From Bacteroides luti (GTDB lineage Bacteria; Bacteroidota; Bacteroidia; Bacteroidales; Bacteroidaceae): a DNA stretch of 64,000 nt. A model generated the notes under the pieces. That model did not search any database. It was given only the letters and a program-made list of their open reading frames with translations, and was not told the origin of the DNA. The stretch is from assembly GCF_900128905.1 (NCBI RefSeq), contig NZ_FQTV01000019.1, forward strand, positions 16,396-80,395, in the 5' to 3' direction. The translations under genes and the position numbers were made by a program. Below are positions 42,617 to 52,148 of the stretch, in pieces (the stretch's first letter is position 1; each line of letters starts with the position of its first letter).

Positions 42617-44455
42617 ATGAAACGATTTGTAAACCTTCTGATCTTTTATTTGTTCTTTTTTTGCTTTACTGTCTTTTCAAAAGAGGTAAAACAAGATGAG
42701 GCTTTCAAAGTAGCTTCTAACTTTGTAAGCCAACATTGTACTGTTTTTACAAGATCTTTGCCATCTTTATCATTAGTATATATATGCTCAGATGTGCAAA
42801 CTAAATCAGCCTCTGGAAGTAATGTGTATTATTATGTTTATAATATTACTTCATCAAATGGATTTGTTGTTATTTCCGGAGATGATCGCGCTTTTCCCGT
42901 TTTAGGTTACTCGGATAAAGGGAGCTTTGATTCGGATAGTATTCCGGATAATTTTCGCTATTGGCTGAATGAATATAGAAAACAGATAGCTTGGGTAATT
43001 GAAAATGGAAAAATTCAGTCGCAGACTGTAGGAGAACAGTGGACTGCTTTGCAAAGTGGGAAGGTATTAACTGCTGAAAATAGTAGCGTGTTGTTACAAA
43101 CAGCACTTTGGAATCAAATGAAACCCTATAATAATAAATGTCCTTACAATAGCAGTGGTTTGAAAAGATGCCCAACAGGATGTGTTGCAACAGCAATGGG
43201 CATACTTATGAAGTATCATCGCTGGCCTCTAAAAGGAATAGGAAATCATAGCTATGTATCTAAAACTCTAAACAAAGCATTATATGCTGATTTTGAGTTG
43301 GATTATATATGGGATGATATGCTTGATGAATATAAGGTGGATGGAGTAACTAACTTGTGGAATGATAATCAGGATTGGATGGTATCAACCTTGATGTATC
43401 ACTGTGGTGTAGCTTCTGAAATGGATTATTCCTCAAACAGCAGTGGAGCATACACTTATAATGCGGTAAAAGGAATGATAGAATATTTTGGCTACGATAA
43501 GTGTATGCGTTTATTGCCTAGAGAATATTATAAAGATGATGAATGGAGCCAAATGATACGTAATGAATTAGATAACTCACGCCTTGTAATGTACGGTGGT
43601 TCTAATGAAGGTGGAGATGGACATCAATTTATTTTTGATGGATATAACTCTAACGGATATTATCATGTGAACTGGGGTTGGGGAGGTCTTTCAAATGGAT
43701 ATTTTTTATTAAGTTCACTAGATCCTGAAACGCAGGGAACTGGTGGTAATAGTGGAACTGGATTTTCTATTGATCAGGAAATGGTTGTTGGAATAAAGAA
43801 AGCAGAACAAAATTCAGATTATGTGACTAATCTATATCTCACTTCTTACAATGATGTAAATGGTCTGTTTATGAATGAAAGTAATGTTGAAGTTAATAAA
43901 GATTTTAATGTATCTATTGTTGCATATAACTATTGTTTAAAGGCGTTTTCAGGAATGATTGGTATAGGATTGGTCAATGAATCTAATGAATTGAAAGAAA
44001 TCGTAGGCGGAGGCAAAATGGATAGTTCTCTCTCTTTTTTAAGACTAGTTAGTGCTGTATTACCATGCAAAATAACGACAAACCTTTTGGCTACAGATAA
44101 ACTCCAACCATTTTATAGTGATGACGGAGTAATTTGGAAAAGAATTCGAGGTAGTAATAATACTATCAATGAATTGTCTGTAAATAATCCAACTGCAATT
44201 AATTATAAAACTTCTGATACTCAGATAAAAGTTTTTCTTAGTGAAGATGAATCTACTTTATCTGTGAGTATACCTTTAGAATTTGAGGCAAAACAAGTAT
44301 CTATCTTTAATATAGATGGACGAATGATAAATCAAATAAATGTGAGTGATAATGTGGTATTATACATCCCAGTAAATAAATTACCAAAAGGTTTGTATGT
44401 TGCATTGATAAAAACAAAGAATGGTATGGATAGTTTTAAATTTATCAAGAAATAA
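42617..44455 (+). CDS. C10 family (streptopain-type) cysteine peptidase with C-terminal sorting-like domain
   Basis: A secreted cysteine peptidase precursor, 612 residues. Signal peptide about 1-21. Spi/propeptide domain about 22-150 (AFKVASNFVSQHC; YYVYNITSSNGFVVISGDDRAFPVLGYSDKG). C10 catalytic domain about 160-400, with the catalytic Cys at 189 in PTGCVATAMGILMKYHRWP and the catalytic His at 336 in GDGHQFIFDGYNSNG, followed by YYHVNWGWGG. The last roughly 70 residues (VSIFNIDGRMINQ...LPKGLYVALIKTKNG...FKFIKK) have the form of a type IX secretion type-A sorting domain. Members of the family include SpeB and the B. fragilis Bfp proteases. It sits beside a SusCD unit, suggesting protein digestion coupled to uptake. 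Confidence 0.92.
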   Translation: MKRFVNLLIFYLFFFCFTVFSKEVKQDEAFKVASNFVSQHCTVFTRSLPSLSLVYICSDVQTKSASGSNVYYYVYNITSSNGFVVISGDDRAFPVLGYSDKGSFDSDSIPDNFRYWLNEYRKQIAWVIENGKIQSQTVGEQWTALQSGKVLTAENSSVLLQTALWNQMKPYNNKCPYNSSGLKRCPTGCVATAMGILMKYHRWPLKGIGNHSYVSKTLNKALYADFELDYIWDDMLDEYKVDGVTNLWNDNQDWMVSTLMYHCGVASEMDYSSNSSGAYTYNAVKGMIEYFGYDKCMRLLPREYYKDDEWSQMIRNELDNSRLVMYGGSNEGGDGHQFIFDGYNSNGYYHVNWGWGGLSNGYFLLSSLDPETQGTGGNSGTGFSIDQEMVVGIKKAEQNSDYVTNLYLTSYNDVNGLFMNESNVEVNKDFNVSIVAYNYCLKAFSGMIGIGLVNESNELKEIVGGGKMDSSLSFLRLVSAVLPCKITTNLLATDKLQPFYSDDGVIWKRIRGSNNTINELSVNNPTAINYKTSDTQIKVFLSEDESTLSVSIPLEFEAKQVSIFNIDGRMINQINVSDNVVLYIPVNKLPKGLYVALIKTKNGMDSFKFIKK

Positions 44456-44488
44456 GAACTAGTTTTTGTTTTGGGAACTTACTTAAAA

Positions 44489-44530
44489 AAATCCGAGCCA
44501 CCAATTTAATAGGTGACTCGGATTTTTTTT
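44489..44530. terminator. Bidirectional terminator between the C10 and M16 peptidase genes
   Basis: AAATCCGAG plus CACC (44489-44502) pairs with GGTG plus CTCGGATTT (44512-44525), with one mismatch. T tract on the plus strand and A tract on the other side. It separates two convergent genes. Confidence 0.85.
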
Positions 44531-44560
44531 ATGCATTTTAAAGTTTTATGGATAGTAGAT

Positions 44561-47458
44561 TTAGAATAGGGCGTCTTTATCATTAAAAAGTTTATTCTCG
44601 CTTAGTCTTATAACTTTACCAAACTTTTTCAAATCATCTGTTTTAATGTTTTTCGGATTTCCCATAATGGCAATACCTATAGAATGACCTTTGATATTCT
44701 TTAGATAGAAGTTATAAATATCATCAAAGGTAAGAGCGTCTATTTTAGATAAGTTCTCTTTTGCAGGATCTTCTACGTATCCAAGTTTTTTGTAACTCTC
44801 ATATACTCTTGCTTTGTATCTGAAATCAGGATGAGTTGTTAATGCTTCCTGACGTAAGTAGCTTTTGATATTTTCCAAACGCTCAGGATTCTTAGGCATA
44901 TCATTCAATAAACCCATGAAAACAGAAAGTGCATCTATTGCTTTATCATTTTGGGTACCTATACTTCCGGAAAAATAGGTTGGCTTATCTTTCAATCCCG
45001 TGCTTCCTACATAAGCACCTGCTGTATATGCCATTGAACGTTTTTCTCTGATTTCATTTAAGACAAGTCCATTGAACCCTCCAGAGAAATACTGATTAAA
45101 TGCATCTCGTAATACATCATCTTTTTTATCATAATTTTCTCCGGGCATAAAAAACATTATCTGACTTTGCTCAGCATCAGTATTTGGCAGGAAGTAAACC
45201 GTGTTTTCAGTATATGCTGCAAAGTCTTTTACTATAGGTGACTTGCTCTCCTTTTCGTTAGCCACTAAAGGTAGATTCTTACTTAATATATCATATACTT
45301 GATCAAAGTCCATATTGCCAACGTAATATATTTCTGCTTCATAATTAGATGCGCGGTTTATATCGCCAGTAAGTTCTGCAATTTGAAGTTCATATACTTC
45401 TTTGTCTGTTAGGTCTTTAATATAATCTGATTTATTTTGATATTTTAGGTACTCATTTAAAGCCGCAGTAAGAATCTGACTATTTTGTTTTTGAACAGAT
45501 CGGCCTCCGAGTGCACTTCCTTTTAGTTGACTTAGTTGCTTATCATCCAGTTTTGGCATTAATATTTGTCGGGATAGTAACTGACATGCTTGAACTAAAG
45601 TATTATCGTACCCTCTTAATGTTATATTTAAATAGCTATCATTAGCTTGCACATCACAAGTAGCATTTAATTTACTAAATTCTTTTTTAAGTTCTTGCGC
45701 ATCATACGAGCCCATAATTCCAGCATTATTCATTAAAGAAGCAGCGTAACCTAATTTTGGGAAAACTTCTGTTCCTGCTCCATAACGAATTTGAAGACTA
45801 AATACATTATTTTCTGTGTTTTTTGTATAATATAGTTTTGAACGTTCATTTATTTTCTTTATTTGAACATCATCAAAATTCATAAATTTTTCTTCAACTT
45901 GTCCTATTGGTAAGCGTTTGAATTGCGATGCATATAGAGATGATTGTCCTACTGGTGCTTCTACTGGTTTATATTTAGGCTTTTCTATTTTGCCTTCTTT
46001 ACTCGGTTTGCCTTTTTCAACATATAGTGCAAGGTAATTTTCGGATAAGTACTTTTTTGCTACTTTCTTTATATCGTCAATGGTAACAGCCATTACTTTG
46101 TCTTTGTATCCCAAAGCATCTCCTAAATCTTGTTCATTAATAAATGCATTCAGCAAAATATCGGCTTTACTTGAGTTATTCTCCATTCTCAAGTCAAAGT
46201 CACGGCACATATTTGCTTTAACTGCATTAATAACCCAGTCTTCAATATCTCCGTTTGCAACTTTTTGTATAGCTTTAATTATTTTTTTCTCAGTTCCTTT
46301 GTTTGACTCAAAAAGTTTTTGATTTTCATCATATAATGGAATAGCAGTAATAAGGCAACGTCCTTGTTCTCGTAATGAAACTAATGATGCCGAGCAGCCT
46401 CCAATATCTCCGTCAATTTTTAATTTATCAAGTGTTCCGGTTAAACCTGAATTTTGAAGTAACTCCATTGTTATTTCCAATGGAATTTCATCGGGGTCTC
46501 CACTTTTTACTCCTTGATATACAAGGTGCACGCTAGGGTTATGTCCTACTTTTGCTATAGATTGCTTACGACCACTAATGTTAAGGTCTGGGTAAGTTTT
46601 ACGCTCTGGAATAGTCTTTTTCTCTAATTGGCCGAATGTGGCAGCAATACGGGCACTGATTTGTTTTGCATTAACGTTTCCTACTATAATAAGTACCATG
46701 TTTTCTGGAGCGTACCAGTTATTGTAAAAATCAATAAGTTTGCTTATTCTTGGGTTTTTTAAATGCTCTCCTAAGCCTATTATAGGACGTGAATATGGAT
46801 GCCCTTCAAATGATTTTTCCAGAATGAAACTGTTTATAGCATTTCCAGGGTTATCTTTTGAACGATTATATTCTTCGTAAACAGTTTCTAACTCTGTTTG
46901 AAAAGTACGAAACACCGGGTGAATAAAACGTTGAGAAGAGATTTCTAGCCACTTGTTTAATTGAAATGCGGGGAATGAGTTGTAGTACATTGTTAAATCG
47001 TAACTAGTTCCGGCATTCAGTCCTTTTCCGCCTATGCTTTCTATTAGGTTTGAGAACTCACTGGATACACTGATTTTTCCGGCTTGAACCGTAAGATCAT
47101 TGATCTCTTTATTGATTGCATCCTTTTTTGCAGGATCATTTGTCTCAGCCATCTCATCGTATTTTTGCACAATCTTTTTGTAGAGAGGTTCTTCTTCCAC
47201 CCAATTTAAAGCACCTATCTTATCAGTTCCCTTAAATAATAAATGCTCCAGGTAATGAGCTAGACCTGTGTATTGTTCTGGGTCGTTAATGGAACCAGCT
47301 CTTACTCCTACTAGGCCATATACGTCGGACTTTGTACTATCTTCCCATATGTATACGGAGAGACCGTTTTTTAACTTAAAGGCACTTAATCCCTGTGAAT
47401 ATGAAGGCATAGAGATTATGAATGCACAAAGAAAAATTGTAAACTTTAGATGTTTCAT
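44561..47458 (-). CDS. M16 family zinc metallopeptidase (insulinase-type, double-domain)
   Basis: A 965-residue M16 peptidase. The ATG at 47458 (MKHLKFTIFLCAFIISMPSYS) gives a clean signal peptide of about 21 residues; an upstream in-frame start adds 15 hydrophobic residues and is less likely. The inverted zinc motif HxxEH appears as HYLEH in GLAHYLEHLLFKGT near 62-75, with the third ligand Glu in the ELETVYEEYNRSKDNPG region near 180-196. A second M16 half (from about 500) lacks the zinc motif, as in pitrilysin-like enzymes. Expected to be periplasmic and to degrade peptides. A -7 box (TAAATTTG, complement of 47483-47490) lies upstream. It converges on the C10 gene. Confidence 0.92.
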   Translation of the reverse strand: MKHLKFTIFLCAFIISMPSYSQGLSAFKLKNGLSVYIWEDSTKSDVYGLVGVRAGSINDPEQYTGLAHYLEHLLFKGTDKIGALNWVEEEPLYKKIVQKYDEMAETNDPAKKDAINKEINDLTVQAGKISVSSEFSNLIESIGGKGLNAGTSYDLTMYYNSFPAFQLNKWLEISSQRFIHPVFRTFQTELETVYEEYNRSKDNPGNAINSFILEKSFEGHPYSRPIIGLGEHLKNPRISKLIDFYNNWYAPENMVLIIVGNVNAKQISARIAATFGQLEKKTIPERKTYPDLNISGRKQSIAKVGHNPSVHLVYQGVKSGDPDEIPLEITMELLQNSGLTGTLDKLKIDGDIGGCSASLVSLREQGRCLITAIPLYDENQKLFESNKGTEKKIIKAIQKVANGDIEDWVINAVKANMCRDFDLRMENNSSKADILLNAFINEQDLGDALGYKDKVMAVTIDDIKKVAKKYLSENYLALYVEKGKPSKEGKIEKPKYKPVEAPVGQSSLYASQFKRLPIGQVEEKFMNFDDVQIKKINERSKLYYTKNTENNVFSLQIRYGAGTEVFPKLGYAASLMNNAGIMGSYDAQELKKEFSKLNATCDVQANDSYLNITLRGYDNTLVQACQLLSRQILMPKLDDKQLSQLKGSALGGRSVQKQNSQILTAALNEYLKYQNKSDYIKDLTDKEVYELQIAELTGDINRASNYEAEIYYVGNMDFDQVYDILSKNLPLVANEKESKSPIVKDFAAYTENTVYFLPNTDAEQSQIMFFMPGENYDKKDDVLRDAFNQYFSGGFNGLVLNEIREKRSMAYTAGAYVGSTGLKDKPTYFSGSIGTQNDKAIDALSVFMGLLNDMPKNPERLENIKSYLRQEALTTHPDFRYKARVYESYKKLGYVEDPAKENLSKIDALTFDDIYNFYLKNIKGHSIGIAIMGNPKNIKTDDLKKFGKVIRLSENKLFNDKDALF

Positions 47459-47815
47459 ATTAAAATAATTGAATGTTATTGCAAATTTAAAATATATAAT
47501 CAAAATATGTACTTAATTTACTATTTTTTTATTTAAAATATTTGAGATAATAGTATATATATGTTTAGTATTGAATTATGTTATATTGTCTTATAATGTA
47601 TATAGTATTACTTATTAATTATGTTTTATTTTAAATATATATTGAATTAATTTTGCTATTATATTGATTAAATGTATACTGTAAGTGTCTAGTTTTTACT
47701 ATGTGTTATCCACGAATAGACTTTGTAAGCTGAATTATATACTGGCACTTACTATGCAATATGTTCATTTATAATAATTGAGTTGTTACTGTTACCTGTT
47801 TTGTTAAGCTAATAT
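47459..47815. other. AT-rich intergenic stretch, no gene seen
   Basis: Holds the M16 promoter -7 box and otherwise A/T-rich sequence. No ORF with family features, no RNA gene and no repeat is recognised until the fold-back element at 47816. Confidence 0.6.
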
Positions 47816-48170
47816 AAATCATCCATCACTCCCTCACTAGTATTGTTCACTCCATTGTAAATCAGTGTAATATATGGTGATGGTAGCATTTTGAACCATC
47901 ACAAAGCTATCACAAAATTGGGCTACCCTCACTTTTTCGATGCCTATCAGCTATTTTTGAATGATTTTTTTTAGAGAAGCATTCTATGTTCATGATTTGT
48001 TAGTTGTCTGGGAAACAAAAAATAGCAAAAAATGATTCGAAATGGTGAGAGATGAGCTAAAAGTGAGGGTAAAGTTAGGGTGAAGTGAGGGATTAAACTA
48101 AAGATGATGCTCTTTATGTGCCAGTTAATCAATTGGTTGTATGTGAAAGGTGAGGGGTGATGGATGATTT
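47816..48170. repeat. Fold-back (MITE-like) element of about 355 bases
   Basis: The left end (47816-47837) and right end (48150-48170) are inverted copies differing by about one position (AAATCATCCATCAC...CCTCAC). Further inverted matches lie inside: TACCCTCACTTTT near 47924-47936 with AAAAGTGAGGGTA near 48059-48072, and similar ATTTTTGAATGATTTTTT versus complement of the 48020-48040 region. The whole can fold back on itself imperfectly. The small minus-strand ORF inside (47971-48213) has no recognisable features. Confidence 0.65.
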
Positions 48171-48850
48171 CTAAAAAAGAAATTTCAGTTAGACTTAAAG
48201 TATGCTCCGGCATGAGTTTTATAAAAGTACGGCGTGAATTTTATAACCATTGATGAATAAATTTCAGTTATTCGTCAATGGATTTTATTTATAAAGGAAT
48301 GATTTATTTAATGATGTAAATGGTTAATAGAAAACAGATGTTCTTTATAATCAGCACTTGTTGATTAAAAATGGAAGTTGTTTAAACTGATACAAAGTAT
48401 CGCAGAGATGAAAGATGTATTAATTTAATCTGGCCAATGGAGGGTTTGAATTGCTTTTATAGTCACTATCCACAAGTACTAAATTCATTAGCATTCATTT
48501 AATAATGGGAAAAATGTTAATCTATATCTAGTCTTTTCTTTTAAAATGTTATTTATAAATGCTGTTTTATTAAAATTTATAACACATTAAGACCTTTATG
48601 TTATTGTTTGTATTTTTGATTAATCATTCTTGATTATTATTTAGTTAAGTTGTCAAAAAGATGGATTTTTATGGAATATTTTATCGATAAATATAAAAAC
48701 TAGTCAATTGAATCACATTTTGTTTATCCATATTGCTATGATGATATATGTATTTTAGGAAAATTAAGAGTGTTTTAGATGTTGATTAGCATTAATTGGT
48801 GCTTTTAAATAACAATTTGTAATAATTGCAAGGTTTTTTAAATAAAATGG
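48171..48850. other. Gene-free stretch with one strong hairpin
   Basis: A 14-base-arm hairpin (48247-48260 / 48268-48281, one G-U pair) followed by ATTTTATTTAT resembles a plus-strand terminator, but no gene ends upstream of it. The rest is AT-rich with nothing recognisable. Confidence 0.6.
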
Positions 48851-48880
48851 TTGCTATTTTTAGATTTATTGATATCTTTG
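48851..48880 (+). promoter_or_regulatory. Promoter of the 48938 SusC gene
   Basis: TTG (48851-48853), 19 bases, TATCTTTG (48873-48880). The sequence just downstream resembles the leader of the 54305 SusC gene. Confidence 0.65.
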
Positions 48881-48937
48881 CAAATTGTTAGATTAAAGAA
48901 ACAAAATAATGTAAAGTTAAACTTTAAGAGAGAATTT

Positions 48938-51900
48938 ATGAAAAGAAAATTAATGCTGTTATTGACATGCCTTTTTGTTGGCATAGGTCTGGTAACTGCC
49001 CAAAATCAGAAAGTAACAGGTCTTGTTGTTTCTGAAGAAGACGGGTTGCCTGTAATAGGCGCATCAGTGTTGGTTAAAGGTACAACTATAGGTACCTCTA
49101 CTGATATGGATGGTAAGTTTACTTTGTCGAACATTCCAAGTTCTGCAAAGGTGTTAGTCGTATCTTATATAGGTATGAAGAAAAGTGAAGTAGCTATAAA
49201 GCCAAATCTTAGAATTGCTCTTGTATCTGATGCAAAGGTTATGGAAGAGGTTGTTGTTACTGCTATGGGTATTACCCGTGAGAAAAAAGCATTGGGATAT
49301 GCTGCTCAGGATGTAAAGGCTGATCAGTTAACTCAGGCTGCAAGTACTAGTGTTACTTCTGCATTGCAAGGTAAAGTTTCAGGTGTTGAAATTGCTCCTT
49401 CATCAGGTATGCCAGGTGCTTCTGCTAAAATGACTATCCGTGGATCACGTTCATTCACTGGAGATAATACTCCATTGTACGTTGTTGATGGAATGCCTAT
49501 CGCTTCTACTTCTGATATTGATACTGGTAACTCTGTAACAGGTGCTGACTTTGCTAACCGTTCGGTGGATATTGATCCTAATGATATTGAAAGTGTTAAT
49601 ATCCTTAAAGGTCAGGCTGCTTCTGCTTTATATGGTATGCGTGCTTCTAATGGTGTTGTTATTATTACAACAAAGAGTGGTAAAGGCGCAAGAAAAGGTA
49701 AACCTGAAATTACATTCAACACTAACCTTTCTTTCGATGTTCTTTCTGTAACTCCCGATTTGCAAAAGGAATTTGCTCAGGGAACAGGCGGAGCATATGA
49801 TCCTTCAAATTCTAAGTCTTGGGGCTGCAAAATTTCAGAGTTAGCAAATGATGCTAATTACGGAGGAAATACAGATAATGAATTTACGCAGGCTGATGGA
49901 AAACATCAAGGTCAGTATTATGTACCTCAACGTGCCAAGGCTGGTTTAAACCCATGGGTTGCTCCTAAGGTTTATGATAATGTAGGTGACTTTTTTGAAA
50001 CAGGTTCTACTTGGAGTAATAATATTAATATTGCACAGGGATTTGATAAAGGCAACTATTCATTCTCTTTAGGTAATACGACTACAAGTGGTATTGTACC
50101 TTCTACAGGTTTAGATCGTTATAATGCAAAAATGTCTGCTGAAGCTAAACTTCATGAAAACTGGATGACTGGTTTTAATGGTAATTTTGTAACATCAAAA
50201 ATTACAAAGCAATCTGGAGCTAATAATGGTATTGTTGCAACAGTTTTTCCTGCACCAGCAAGCTATGATTTAGCTGGAATACCATATTATGCAGAGGGTG
50301 ATCCTTATACTCAGAATAATTATCGTGGAACAGGTGGATTTGATAATGCATATTGGGCTATCAATAACAATAAGTTTACAGAACGCTCACAACGCTTCTT
50401 TGGTAATGTTTATGCAAAATACACTACTAAGCTTGGATCTGACGATAAAAAATTAGATTTAAAATACCAATTAGGAACAGATGCGTATACAACTAATTAT
50501 ACTGATTTGTGGGGTTATGGACATGCTAATGGTAAGGGGTCAATTGATCATTATGGCTATACTATCAATGAAACAAACTCTTTGCTAACTGCAAACTTTG
50601 ATTGGAATATTAATGAAGAATTAAATTTGAATGCTTTAGTTGGTAACGAATTTGTTCATAAAACTAAGAAGTATTACGAATCATACGGATCTGATTTTAA
50701 TTATGGTGGTTGGAACCATATTAGCAATGCTTCTGTTTATCAGGCTTCTGAATCATATAGAAAGTCTCGTACAGTAGGTACATTTGCTAACTTATCTCTT
50801 ACATATAAGAATATGTTGTATTTCAGTGCTACAGGTCGTAACGATATTGTATCTTCAATGCCTCGTAACAATCGTTCATTCTTCTATCCAACAGTATCAC
50901 TCGGCTTTATCTTCACAGAACTAGAATCTCTGAAGAATGATATTTTAACATGGGGTAAGTTGCGCGCTTCTTATGCTGAAGTTGGTCAGGCTGGAACATA
51001 TTATGATTCTTATTATACTACTCCTACTTATGGTGGTGGTTTCTCTTCTGGAACTCCAATTACTTATCCAATTGGTAGTGTTGTGGCATATACTCCAAAT
51101 TCTACTGTATATGATCCTGCTTTGAAACCTCAGAACACTAAATCATATGAACTTGGTGCTGACTTGACATTCTTTAATGGATTATTATCTTTGAGTTATA
51201 CATATTCTCGCCAAAATGTTAAAGACCAGATTTTTGATGTGCCTTTGGCTACTTCAACAGGTTATAGTGCATTTGTTACAAATGGTGGTTCTATTCACAC
51301 TAATTCACACGAAGTAACTCTTGATGTTAAAGCTATTGATACAAGAAACTTGAAATGGAACATTGGTGTTAACTTTGCTAAAATTGACAACTATGTTGAC
51401 GAATTGGCTGAAGGTGTAAACAGCATTTTCCTTGGAGGTTTTGTTGAACCACAAATACGTGCAGGTATTGGTGATAAGTTCCCTGTAATATATGGTGTTG
51501 GTTACTTACGTAATGATGAAGGTAAAATTGTTGTTGATGAAGATGGTATGCCAATGGCTGGTGAGGAAAAGGTTCTTGGAACTGTTGCTCCTGACTTCCG
51601 TGTTGGATTTAATACTACATTAGAATTTCACAAATTCCGTTTGTCAGCAGTGTTGGATTGGAAACAAGGTGGTCAAATGTATGGTGGTACTGCCGGAATG
51701 CTTGATTTTTATGGTGTAAGTAAAAAATCAGCAGATTTCCGTAAAGCTGAATCATTCCTGTTTGATGGTGGTGATGCTGTGAAAGTTACAGGAACAGATG
51801 CTTTGGGAAAAACTACTTATGCTAAAAATGACATTAAGATTAGTGGTAGTAATGCTGAAACATATTTTTCTAATTTGAATGGCATTTCAGAATCAATGGT

Positions 51901-52135
51901 TTTCAATACCTCTTTCCTTAAGTTGCGTGAGATTTCATTGAGCTATCCTATTTGGGCTAAACCGAATTTAGGTGTTACTATGAATCTCTTTGCAAGAAAT
52001 CTTTTGTTGTGGTCTGAACTTAAAGGACTTGATCCAGAAGCTTCTCAAGGTAATAATAATATGGCTGGTGCATTTGAGCGTTTTTCATTACCGGGATCTT
52101 CCAGCTATGGTTTAGGTTTTACTGTTAAATTCTAA
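48938..52135 (+). CDS. SusC/RagA-family TonB-linked transporter (second of three related)
   Basis: 1065 residues from the ATG at 48938 (MKRKLMLLLTC). The longer frame adds 29 residues from the transcribed leader and would bury the signal peptide. Signal peptide about 1-21 (ending VTAQ), carboxypeptidase-regulatory-like domain (VTGLVVSEEDGLPVIGAS), then EEVVVTAMGITREKKALGYAAQDV near 106-129, the AMGI/EKKALGY subtype of SusC that pairs with the SusD-like_2 type of SusD. Plug to about 250 (ALYGMRASNGVVIITTKSGKG), barrel ending GLGFTVKF. The first 28 residues are identical to those of the 54305 SusC. Confidence 0.96.
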   Translation: MKRKLMLLLTCLFVGIGLVTAQNQKVTGLVVSEEDGLPVIGASVLVKGTTIGTSTDMDGKFTLSNIPSSAKVLVVSYIGMKKSEVAIKPNLRIALVSDAKVMEEVVVTAMGITREKKALGYAAQDVKADQLTQAASTSVTSALQGKVSGVEIAPSSGMPGASAKMTIRGSRSFTGDNTPLYVVDGMPIASTSDIDTGNSVTGADFANRSVDIDPNDIESVNILKGQAASALYGMRASNGVVIITTKSGKGARKGKPEITFNTNLSFDVLSVTPDLQKEFAQGTGGAYDPSNSKSWGCKISELANDANYGGNTDNEFTQADGKHQGQYYVPQRAKAGLNPWVAPKVYDNVGDFFETGSTWSNNINIAQGFDKGNYSFSLGNTTTSGIVPSTGLDRYNAKMSAEAKLHENWMTGFNGNFVTSKITKQSGANNGIVATVFPAPASYDLAGIPYYAEGDPYTQNNYRGTGGFDNAYWAINNNKFTERSQRFFGNVYAKYTTKLGSDDKKLDLKYQLGTDAYTTNYTDLWGYGHANGKGSIDHYGYTINETNSLLTANFDWNINEELNLNALVGNEFVHKTKKYYESYGSDFNYGGWNHISNASVYQASESYRKSRTVGTFANLSLTYKNMLYFSATGRNDIVSSMPRNNRSFFYPTVSLGFIFTELESLKNDILTWGKLRASYAEVGQAGTYYDSYYTTPTYGGGFSSGTPITYPIGSVVAYTPNSTVYDPALKPQNTKSYELGADLTFFNGLLSLSYTYSRQNVKDQIFDVPLATSTGYSAFVTNGGSIHTNSHEVTLDVKAIDTRNLKWNIGVNFAKIDNYVDELAEGVNSIFLGGFVEPQIRAGIGDKFPVIYGVGYLRNDEGKIVVDEDGMPMAGEEKVLGTVAPDFRVGFNTTLEFHKFRLSAVLDWKQGGQMYGGTAGMLDFYGVSKKSADFRKAESFLFDGGDAVKVTGTDALGKTTYAKNDIKISGSNAETYFSNLNGISESMVFNTSFLKLREISLSYPIWAKPNLGVTMNLFARNLLLWSELKGLDPEASQGNNNMAGAFERFSLPGSSSYGLGFTVKF

Positions 52136-52148
52136 AGAAAGAAATAAT

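Noticed and set aside
47971..48213. 80-codon minus-strand ORF in the gene desert
   Set aside because: It lies across the right arm of the fold-back element, has no recognisable features and shows no clear promoter.
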